Below, piece after piece: positions 36,980-48,900 of a stretch of DNA of 64,000 nt; position 1 is the stretch's first letter; every line of letters starts with the position of its first letter. Below the pieces are notes generated by a model. It ran no database searches. It was given only the letters and a program-made list of their open reading frames with translations, and was not told the DNA's origin. Source of the DNA: Holothuria scabra (lineage: Eukaryota > Echinodermata > Holothuroidea > Aspidochirotida > Holothuriidae); assembly GCA_037179385.1 (NCBI GenBank), contig CM074193.1, positions 44,545,082 through 44,609,081 of the forward strand, written 5' to 3'. Both the position numbers and the translations under genes were made by a program.

Positions 36980-39900
36980 GTACGGTATAAATGTTTGCAT
37001 CTTAATAATTTCTATATGATTTACTGCCTACATAGACTGCTTACTGCTACAGTACTGTATGTACAGTAAAGTACCCATAATGAGTGCATGTTAAATTTAT
37101 TGAACTTCATACTTGAATGGGTTTTCAAAAGTGAGGAATATAAGTTGGCCAAGAAAATATACTAGATGAATGTGGAACATTGGGTGCTAAAAATGTCAAC
37201 ATTATTATTTATTTATTTATTTATTAGTCGTCTTCTATTAATTCTTTTAAGGATGCTTTGAAAACTTATCTTTTTAGAAAATCTTTCACTTGATTTTTGT
37301 TCTTTGTAAAGCGCCATTGAGTGTGTTTCATCACAGTAATGTGTGCTATATCAAGTTTTGCAACCTTAACCTTAAAGGTAGGCATTCGTCACCCTAAACT
37401 ACAGTTTCAGTATACATACAGTATATCAAAACTCTCAATTGGTACAGCTCCTTGATTGGCATCACATTCAAATAATGCATCATAGCTAAATTACACAGCA
37501 TGGGCACTGAGAGTATCTTGATTACACATTATGGACCTGAATGGCCACTGGGACAAGCCATGAAGCAATAAACAAGGATTGTGTCTGGATAAAGATGAGT
37601 TTTAGATAAATGTGGGAGGGGCTAGAAGTAAGAAGGTTGGGAGAATTGGAAGAACTGTTTGGGATGAAAATATGCCTTTAACCTTATGTTAAGTTTAAAG
37701 TCATATCATTGATACATCAGTAATACAGCATACATCCTACTTATGCTGCTGCTATAGATCTGTGTTTATTTTTCCTTAGAGTAAAATCTTTTCAGTGTCT
37801 TTCCTGAATGTATGTGAGCCTTAAAAAAAGGCAAAAATTATTTGTAAGGATAAATTCCTAACCATATTGTTCATTTGAAGTTTGAATGGGACAAAAGTGC
37901 AAGAAGATTTGAAAATTCTCAGAATTAAAAAGAAATTCTTTGATATCAATATAAACAGTAGGGAACTGCCAATGAGAACCTGGTCATAGAGTACATTGAC
38001 CTTTACTCTTTAATCAGTATCAACATCCATAGAGCACATGTACAGTAAACTTTTTCAAACTGAAAAAAAAAAAAAAGGCTGCACCATATGTCTATTTGCT
38101 AATTTCTGTTAGCTGCTGTAATTTGTTTAGTGACCAATCTACCAATGTCTGGTGGGTGTCTCCGAGTTACACCACGTGTACTTTGACCCAAACCCAAGTG
38201 CTGGTGTAGGTCTTTCATTGAAATCCACTTGCAGTATAAATACTGTAAACCCTCTAATCACAGCAGATCAATTTACTGTGCTTTGTCAGCTAATGTACAA
38301 ATTCAGAATTTACAAAAAATTATTGTCAGTGTCCGCTGTATGATTGAAATCTAAATTGATAAACTTTGCTACCTACCCTTTAATACACAAAAATATGTGT
38401 ACTTTGCAGAATTTTGGAACGTTTATTACATTTAATTCAGAATTAATGAATGAAAGGCATTTTGTCAGCATAATATCTTGTCCATGAATTACATGCTGCA
38501 CTAGTTTAATAATCTTTTGAGTGAAGGATACTGCACAAAAGAGCTGTACAGGGAACAGCTGTAGGGTAATTTGCAAATTACAGTATGCTTACAATGTGTG
38601 TTAAAACATCCCATGTGTGTTTAATACACACTGTGCAGTGCAGTATTGCAGTGCAGTATTTAAATGTATGAAGAAAATGTAACTAATATTAATCTGATCA
38701 ATTTTTTTAAGGTTTCTCCATTTTTCTCGTTTTGTTATTGCAATTTTGTTGTTGGTACAGTACAGTACAACATTTAAAAGCACAGTACAGAACATTCACT
38801 TTGAAGTGAGCATGATGTTAAATTAAATAACAAATTATATGACTTTGCTCATTAAAACTTATGTGTGTGTAGACACCAAAGCTTTAATTATTTTATTTTA
38901 GAATGGTGATAATAGTGTAAAATATGAAATTTATATTAAAATACTTAAATGGTTCTAAAGTTTTTTAAAACTTAGCTTATTTAAAGCAGCCCTCACAATT
39001 TGTTCCTTATTTCTCTTCAAAGTATCTTCGGAAATATTTCAGGACTTTAATATTGCATTCAAGGTAAACCAAGCAGTTACTCCTTGTAAAATTCAGATGT
39101 GAGCAGAAAAATATTGTCACTTGATTCTCAAGAGCCAATCATGAAATAGGATAGTCTACTATACTAACTTCAAGTTGGAGTGATTGCATACCTCAGTTTT
39201 ATTGAAAAGGAAGGAATTAAAAAATTGATCGAGTGCACATAGAAACACTGGTACTGTATGTGTTAACCTTTGCAGCTTTTGAAAGTGACTCAGTATCACA
39301 GTATTTTTTTTAAATGTATGCTAACCTTCTTATGCCGTAATAGCATTGCTATGTTTTACATTGCAGCCTGGCTGTCCTGGCTTTACATGATTCAGACGTA
39401 CTGTAGCCTAACACACTGTTTTGTAATTTATCTTTGCAGGCTGTCACAGCTCCGTATGATAGAGTGTTCTTTGCTGAAGAGGATGAAACTAAGCAAGTGG
39501 AAGATAATTGTAAGATATTAAACACAAATTTATTTGAAGTGCTTTCATTAATGATAAAAAGTTAGTTTGTGGCATTGCGTGGGACGTACTGTATAGTACA
39601 GGATAATCAAATGAACTGTTTTCTTGTTATGAAACTAATTGTAGAAAATGGTCTGTTGCGCTCTGCCTGTACATAGCAAAAGGTATAAAGCTAGAAACTC
39701 TTTCAGTTTAATGAGTATGGTATAATTTGCAGTTGAGGCTAATTTCTGGGGTCAGGGAATTTGCAAAAGAGGCAAGAGATATAGAGTAACAGTGATATTG
39801 GGACAAAATGAACTTAAAACTTGTTACCTATATCTATCTAGTATGGCTGCTGCAAAACGCTAGTCAATTAAAATGATCCATGGTCATGGTCTAACATTTT

Positions 39901-42900
39901 GATAGGTTACAATGTAGTGGAGGCTGTCTGTGCTTTGTGTCTAGCTTGTGTAGTGTGTGGAATATTTCTACCTGACAGATATTCAGGAATGTTTATGTAA
40001 AAGTGGTTAACACAAAAATCAACATTTTTTCTGATCATAAAAACTCCTTTAATCTTTTCGTATTGTAGTAAACAATTAGTTCAGAATTATGGAAAAACAA
40101 GATGCTGGAACAAAACCATGAAACCCACACATATATACAATGTACAGTCAATATAATTTAACTACTTTAATGGGTGTGAAGCAAAACTTGGACTTGTAGA
40201 TACACAGCCTGGCTGAGGCAGTTGCAGACTCCCTGAGGCAGTTTTAGCCATGTTGAGCTAGTTGCAACTTGGCTGAGACAGTTTTAGCCTGCATGTTTTG
40301 ACAGCTGTTGTAGCCAGGTTGAGACAGTTTTAGCCTGGCTGAGACAGTTTCAGTCAGGCTGTGGAAGTTGCAGCCTGCATGTTTTGACAGCTGTTGTAGC
40401 CAGGCTGAGACAGTTGCAGCCTGACTGGAATAGTTACAGCCAGGCTTGACCTTGGATGAAGCAGTTGCGTCTTGTTTTGACCTGGGCCCTAAAAGGTTTT
40501 TTTGCTAGCTTTAATAAAGGATATGTGGAAGTTTTTGTTTTTCATATTTTTAGTGAGCTTCTTTATAGCATGTTCGGCAGGTTATCCACAGAATAATTCA
40601 CACATCACCCTGCTTCTCAAAGAAAACTTTTCTCTTTACTTTTATTCATCAATAGTCTTTTAGGAGAGAGAAGAAAATGAAAAATACTGCACTTTTTAAA
40701 GTAACTACACCCACTGCAGTCCAAGCTGGCCTAGCATGCCGGGTATTGAGGGCTTAAACTTAACCAGCTCTTGGGAACTTGTCAATCCTTTAGACCTGAG
40801 GAATGCACAGAATTTCATTGAAGCTGTGTACAATGCATAAAGTGATTCGGGATTAGAATGAATAGGCTCATCAAAGAGCTTTAAACTGGATTATTTCTTT
40901 TGTTGTTGATTTGTGACTATAGTGTGAAGTTTTAAAAAACATTGTCAAAGGTAGATTTATGTGGCATTCAACAGTCACCACTGTGATTTATGAGATGGTA
41001 CAGTACTGTATTTTGGACAAGATGCAGGAACAGTGCTGTGCATAGATAAAGAAACATCATTCTGTTCTTGCAAATTGTCCACAGTTTTCTGAGTTTAAAA
41101 ACCATAAAAACGGAACATTTCCATTTTCTGACTGAAAGAAGTAAAATCTATGCTAAAACCCCAAAACAACAATTAAATTTGCAATGCCAACAGCCTTGAA
41201 CCAATGATGTCACTCTTTGCATACAGTACCTTAGTGATTTCCACATATTGTGAACATGTAGTGAGGAAAATGTAGCCTGAGTTTAGGCCCTTTAGACCTA
41301 CCCTTAAAGCAATCTGCTCATACACTCACTGTGGATACACAGTACATCATCTGCAGCAGGTTCTGTTTTCTGAGAGATTAACAATGTTGGAAGCATGGAA
41401 CTTGTACCTTTAAACTCAATTAAATGAAAAAAATCCCTTCGCTTCAAAGTTTAGTACTGTACTTGATACATGCATGTCAAAAATTGTCTGGGCAAAGTCC
41501 TGTTACATAGTGCACAGTAGTTGAAATGAAACTTATTCAAAGACAGATGTGCCTTGTTTCATGAAGAGCTATGATCAACCAAGAGTTTCATTTAAATTTT
41601 CAGCTTATGACTAATAAAGTAAATTTGAAATAGAGCATTTTTTTTACAAAATAGAGCAGCAGAGCCCAGTAGAATTTACTCACTTGTAAGTAAATTACAT
41701 GTTTCAGTGAATTTGTGTAACATGCTAACTTGAAATTGTCATTCTTTGCTGAAAATTTGAAAAATAAATTATCCCCCCTCTCCTGCAAAATAAATGGCTT
41801 CAGTTATGTGACTGTAACATGGGGAAACAGTAAAGTATGAATTTTAAATCACGGAAACAAAGAAACAATCAAGAGAAACAAAAAACAAAGAAACAATCAA
41901 GAGAAACAAACAAAAAAAAAAACTTGGCAAAATAACGAATATGTGAAAGATTTCAGTTGCAAGGGGATTATTTTAGCAAAAATGTCTTTCCGAGTTATAA
42001 GCTTCTCCTTTGCTAATAAATTAGAAGTGGGGGGGGGGGAGGCGGGAGGTTAGAAAAGGGAAAAGGCTGAAAGGTTAGAGGGGGATATGCCCCACCCACA
42101 TAGAAATTTTCAATATTCATGGCTATCTGAGATATGAAAGGAAATTTGAGTGCAAATATAGTTTTTTGTATCCTGTATACACCAAACAAAAAGTACAAAT
42201 TACTTAAGTCATCTCTTCCCATATATTAAAAGTTAAGTGAAGACCGTCTTAAAAGTTAATGAAACACTTGTCATTTTTTACTGTCTGTTTCATACATTTT
42301 GCAATTGTCTTATTTCAGGTTCCCTCATGTACCTGAATGAAGCCACATTGTTACACAATCTAAAGCTTAGATACAAAAAGGATGCCATCTATGTAAGTAT
42401 TTGGAAAGAATTAAAAATGTAGAGGTGTTTTTTTGTACATAGGAAAATAAACAACAGTATCTATTTCACTGTAAAGTCTCTAATATGCTCCCTGGTCTTT
42501 GAAATTCTTAAGGGGTGGTGTGCGCACATCTATTTGAGAGTGCAGAGGAATAAGAAAAAAACGAGAAAAAAGACAACTTAGTGCCAAGCCAACACTTGTT
42601 ATCTGGGAACATGCTTCAGGCTTCTTAGATGGAAAGGGGAAGTCTAACTAAGTTTAGGACACCTCTGATCCCTGGTCCACTCCCAAGCACTAAAAATTGC
42701 TGTTGCCCTGTATCTTTATCATCAAACCCTTTATCCTATTCTCTTTATGTAATCCTACTTAGACTAGTAATCCTTTGGCAAGTCATCACTTGGTACTTTA
42801 AGGAAAACTTCTGTTGGTGTGGTCTGTTTGTCTTTAGAAAAATGAAATTAAACTTCCTAAGTTCTCAGCTACTGTTTGGTTTGTCTCAACTACCACTGCA

Positions 42901-45900
42901 TATAAACCTGCAGCCTCGTTTATACACGGATCCGGACAGCAAGTGATGGTCTGATTTCAGTCGGCCATAACTGGGGTCCATCACCTTTAAATCTTTTGAT
43001 TTCCTTGCTCACCTCTATCATGTATGGTTGTACACTAATTTGTATCTTAAATTCTTCAAGTTCACTAAATATGAGGGTTTGAAATTCATGTAGCAATAAA
43101 TAAAGACGGTTTTAGGCTGATGGACCCCACTAATGGCGGCCTACAGTCACTAAAAACAAGCGCTAATCGGATTGGTCTATAAGAGGGGGAATTTATTAGA
43201 GAATATACAGTATTTCTCAATTTTTCCATTAAATGTAATTCTAGTAACATATGAACTTTAACGTACCTTTGTGGCAGGTGGTAAATATGCACCCCCACTT
43301 TTGACATAAACATATGCAAACACCTGAAAATAATTGACACAAATCAGTCAATCATGCTGCTAGAAGTGAATAGGTTGTATGAGCCATTGCTACCTAAGTA
43401 AAAGGTGTTTTCTTGAGTGAAGCTTTTTTCTGTAATTGCAGCAGTTTCGTTTAAACCAAACTATTTAGCAAATAGTCTTTGAAGGGGGCAAACCCTTTTA
43501 ACTTTATTGATCTCAAGATACCTGAACAGGAAGTTCTCTGATAGATTCTGGATTATTAGTTGCCAGCTTGAGATGGCTAAAACTTCCTTTCACTTCTAGC
43601 GTCATGTTTAAAGATGGAGTGTCATCATGAAAAAATTTTTGAAAATGCAAGCCTTCGGTAACCTTTTCAAGGATTACGTTATGTCCATGTGACTTCAAAA
43701 TTAATATCTCAAATAGTCATATTTCATTTTGACGCTATAAGCAGGGCTTCCTCATTGTGTGAGCTTGAAGTGTAACAAAATCACACAGTAAATCCTGCTG
43801 AGCATGTTTATTAGATTGTAATTAGACTTGCTCGAGCTGCTTTTTCCTTTAACTATTTATACTTGTTGTGATTGTATGTATGAATAGTCAATCAATGTGG
43901 TGCAGATTTTATGCAGTTTGGGAAAGAATTTTTACAAATTTCATTGTCCTTGGTATAACAAGTGAACCTGGTGTGGCTGCTTGAGTAGTACTGTACATGT
44001 CCACCAAGCTGGAAATTTCTGAACTGTTGTGAGTTCTACAAATGTTTTTCATGGGTATGTGCTTTGCACATAGCCCAAGCCATTTGCATAGTTACTGATG
44101 TCACAGGACAGCTGTAAGGAGTTAAAAAACCATAATTACCATTTAATTTAACCCCTAACCTGCATTGTAAGTATGACTATAACGAAAGCATAATGGAATC
44201 TTCCGTTGTATATTTACAGTTCCTTAGAGTTCTAATATTTAGCTAACTTTTTGTTCAGTCTAGTCATATTGAATTCAACAAAAACAGGTAAATCTGATAC
44301 ATTACTATCCTTGTGTATTTGTACATCATCTTATATTGCATCAACATAACCATTTAATGAATTAATGGTTATGTTTATGTAATATAAGATGATGTACAAA
44401 TACACAAGGAAAGTAAAGGTAAATTTACAACGGAAGAATGTTGTTTTGAGGGTTTAAAAAAAGATTACATTATGCTTTTGTGATAGTCATACTTACAATG
44501 CAGCTGGGGGGGGGTGGGGGGAGAAAAAAGACTTGGATATCCATTAATTGTTAAAATGTTTAGTTTAATTGTGTAAGGTCAATTTATCGTTGAAGTGCAG
44601 TCATGATCCTAAACTAAACATTTTATTTTCACAGACTTATGTAGCCAATATACTTATAGCCGTGAACCCATACAAGGATATGCCCGTCCTGTATTCATCA
44701 GACACCATTAATCGTTATCGGGGGAAATCCCTTGGTGTCCTTCCACCTCATGTGTTTGCCATCGGTAAGTGTTTTATTGATCTAGTCTATGTCACCTCTC
44801 CCTACCTCCTACTTACATTATGTAACCCTGTTTACCTGCTGCAGTCCTTTGGAAAGTTTTCAGTACAATGGGGTGGACATAGGGAGGGTCTGAAGGGTGC
44901 CCCCATATTTTTGGCCTGCGGCAAAAGCTTCCAAAGGCGGCCTGGTCTTAACTTGAAGTAAATCTGATTGAGGGATACCCCACCACAATAATGTTGTACT
45001 CTTCTCTGCAAGGATTTGTTAATGTACTGTAAAGCTTGATTGGTGAAACCCTATGGAGGGACCAGTGCTGGTGCTTAAGTATAATATTTGGCCATTCATC
45101 ACTCAGTTTACAAATCTCTCAAAGCAAATATTCACCAGCAGAAAGTTCCCACTGCAGATCCATTTGTACATCAAAGAATGTTGTTGCATACAAGGTTTAT
45201 AGAACCGTCCAGTGGAAGTAGCTCTTACTAATTTATTTATATGTATGGGACCCTCAGGTTCCTGTCATTTGCTTCCCCAAATATTTCAGAAATCACTTGC
45301 AAACAATGATTGGCCATTTACATCATGTTTATCACTATCCCCTACCCCTGCAAATCTAGTGACAACAAACGAGCTACAACTGAAAAGAGAACATGGTTGA
45401 CTCGACTTGAACAAATTGTTTGGAAACTGTGTCGTAAAACTCCATCTAACCTAACCCGTGCAAACCTGTTGTTTACTTCTCCATCTCTTTGAGAAATCAT
45501 TGGCAAACCGTGATAGGTCCCTCTCAACATTGGATGTCTTCTTCTCCTCCCCGACCCCCCCCACCCTTCACCATGTTACTTTTCTGAAAAAAAAAACAGT
45601 TTTGTGTTGTCTAATTATAAACCTGTGAAGAGATTTCTAAGCATAGCAATAGATAGCAGAACAGTCCACCCATCCCTATAGAAAGTTTAAAAAACCTGCG
45701 TTCATCTTATGAGATTCCCCAAATCTATCATTTACATCCATTTTTTTTTCTTGTGCTATTACAGCTGACAAAACATTCCGTGATATGGTAGTGACCAAAC
45801 AAAGTCAGTCCGTCATTGTAAGTGGGGAGTCAGGAGCTGGCAAGACAGAAACAACCAAATATATTCTCAGGTATGTGCTAAGTAATGTACTTTCAAGAAA

Positions 45901-48900
45901 GGACACAACATGATTAATTTTATGACTTGGTCAGTCTAACTGCAAATCCTTGGGCTTGGGACAAGTAAGTTTGTTTTATCTACGAGGAAGAGAAATCTTT
46001 TGCTATCTGAACTGGTCTTTCAAAAGAAACAAAATTTGATGTAAAATAATGAGTTGGATAGCCACTATTAGCCATGTAGGTTCTATCAATTATTATAAGG
46101 CCTACAGTTATATTTATAACTACAACTGCAACTACAGTTGTTAGGAAAAAAACAGCTTTTGGTGTGATATGTCTGGGCAAAGATATCATTTCCAAAGTTT
46201 GTTTTTATTACATCTTCTAACAAATAAAATATTACCAGATAAATTGATGTGTTAGCTAAGAGAAATATCAAAGCAAACTTACCTGAATCATTAGGAAACA
46301 TTGGTTTCAAGCATTTCCTTAATGTGTTGTTTGATTTGAATAACTTAATTCAGAAAGTATGATGTATGTGACAGTCATTTAGAAAGAATAAAAGAATGAA
46401 TTTCTGCAAATAATATGAGTTCTTTATGTGATTGACAGGTATTTGACAGAATCTCATGGACAAAGTGCAGGAATTATTGAACAGAGAATTATTGAAGCTA
46501 ACCCACTTCTAGAGGCCTTCGGAAATGCTAAGACAGTTCGTAACAACAATAGTAGTCGTTTTGGCAAATTTGTGGAGATGCACTTCAACGCTAAGGTTAG
46601 TTTCATTAAAGAAACTGGAAAGATGTCATTTCCTAGAGTATCAACCTAATTGGTAATTTTAGTTGACTTTCAAAGCAAACATAGTGGAAAAATATCATGT
46701 GGTGATTTGATCTAGGAATGAACTGATGACCACCCTCTCTCTTGCAATACAGCAGGCCATAGTCAGCATTCATAAAGTTAATTAGCAAGTTATTAGGTTT
46801 GGTTTGTGGTATCCCAAAGTTTGGGTAGATTCTGTGCACCAGCCGTAACACTTATATGCTTGTAGCATGGACTTGTATACATGGACAGAGCATGTAACGT
46901 GTACGTCCTATCCGTCACTGGTGGCCACCGACTGAGACAAAAAAGGCGCACCAAGATGGCTGCCATGAACCTATAAATTGTCTGATTTGATGACGACTCT
47001 GTAATATTTCAAGCAAAAGCATAACTTGAATGGGGAAAAATGCCATATTCCTGCAATACGTGAAGTGGTTTTGACCTTACCTTGCCAAATTTCAAAAATA
47101 TTTCAACTTTCTAGCAAAATATGGCGATATACTTGAGGATTTCCAAACTTTCACACAAAACCATAGCAGACAGCCATTTTGGTGCACTTTTTCTCACACG
47201 TACAGTAGCAACAATGTACGGTGTAGTATGCTCTGTCCATGTATAGGAAGTCCGTGGCTTGTAGGACTTTCACGATAATCATTTTTCATTTATTAATATC
47301 GTCACCATCTCCAGGACGATTTCTAGATATAATGCATTTAAAACTGTAGTCTTAACATTTGCCATCAGCATGCTAATAATTATATACAGTGCCTTTATCA
47401 TTGACATTACGACCTTTGCCTTTAAAAAAGTGCTGTTTTTCATTTCTGGTGACAACATAGATTAAGAACATTTTAGGTTACTGACTAAAGACAATAAAAT
47501 AAGAGATTTCACAGTGGTTTAGTCATTTACTTGATTCTGTTACGATATGACATCTTGACAAAACATATTGGCCGATATGGTTGGGGCAAAATTATATCAA
47601 TGATATTGCGATTATTGTGGCAGCCCTATATACTATTATGCTATATGCAATTTAAGCCTCCACATTGATGAGGGCTTTTTGGCTATAGGTAAATGGCTGT
47701 ATATGGGAAGATGTCCAGACAGTTTGGGGACAGTTGTTAATGGGGACATGTAAATGTTGGGGTATTAAAACAGTTACCTTTTCATTAAATATGTAATCTG
47801 TTCAAATAAACAAATCTTACATTATTGCTATGAGCTTCATATGTAGGTTAAATCTTAATTTTGTTGTGTTCCTGTTAAGTTGTCACTTATGCAAATTGTT
47901 TTAATTAACAAGTCAAAACAGTAAGCTGGAACTGCATCATTAAAGCTACAGTTACTACAGGCATTTGTTGTTACCACCCACATTCCAGTCGGGAGGTTGG
48001 GAGTTCAAGTCCTGGCTGGGTCATACCGAAGACTTTAAAAATGGAACCTACTGCCATTTTGCTTGGTGCTCAGCATTAGCAAAGAGTAGGGAAAACAATT
48101 CAGTGAGCCACAACTGGAAAAAAGGCCTTGGCCGACTTGACTTGAACAAACTGGTTGGAAACTGGGCTTTAAAACTCTGTAAAACTAACTAACCCACATT
48201 CCAGTGACAAGATTAAGTGAGTCTGCTATGTGAATATGTATAGTAACAAGGCATGACTACAGCTGCTGCAGCATAACCAAGGGAGTCATCATTCCTGGGG
48301 CCTGAAAGAAGTCATGAAAAGGTCATGAAATTTTATTTTCATTTCCTGGCATGGAAAAGACATGGGATTTTTTCAAAATGACAGCAGTCATTGGAAAGTC
48401 ATGAAATTTAGCCTGGAGTAGTCTGCTTATATTCTACAAGTGAAAATAATGAATAATATTTGTTATGATGTTTGAAGATGGGATTTTTGCAATTAGCTTA
48501 TGGAAAAGTCATGTGAAGGTCATGATTAGGGCTGTGCATTTTCGGTTAATTCACTATCCGTTTAACCGATTTTATTAACCGGCGGTTAACCGTTTAGCCG
48601 AAAATGACGTAAGGTTCACACAACAACAAAATGTCAACATTTCCAAAGAGCGCCATTACTTTTGCACAGGAACGTACAAGTCTAAAAATGGCGCCGTAAG
48701 TCATGTTCGCCCATGTAAGTATGTGGCAAAAATGTTGGTATTTTGCGCTGAGTTTATATCATCTTTTCACAGTAAAAACCCATCCTGCATTTACTGAAGT
48801 TTTCTTCAGACCATGTGCACTTTTTAACATTCCACCAACAGTTGTATTCCCGCCTGACCCTATGTTATATTGTCAGTTATTTCATGAAACACTCCCACAC

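Larger units (their letters stand above)
36980..39439 (+). other. MYO6 intron 1, with LINE tail and repeat copies
   Basis: A 2460-base phase-0 intron. It holds a LINE 3' fragment (37217-37360), a TTAA-flanked MITE (37376-37677) and, at 38995-39235, a third copy of the family that forms the inner arms of the 8.3-11.1 kb inverted repeat. I see nothing else with a clear identity. Confidence 0.85.
42393..44634 (+). other. MYO6 intron 3, with two MITE-like units
   Basis: A 2242-base phase-0 intron. Carries inverted-repeat units at 42958-43146 and 44160-44503. An open frame at 42629-42946 matches nothing I know. Confidence 0.8.

Noticed and set aside
40208..40470. CRISPR-like spaced repeats
   Set aside because: Units are diverged and contiguous, and the genome is animal; it is a minisatellite.
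42629..42946. 105-residue open frame in MYO6 intron 3
   Set aside because: No myosin or other similarity, and no need for it in the joined reading frame.
44765..44961. Read-through of the MYO6 exon 4 frame past its donor
   Set aside because: Similarity to myosin stops exactly at the gtaagt donor; the rest is intron.
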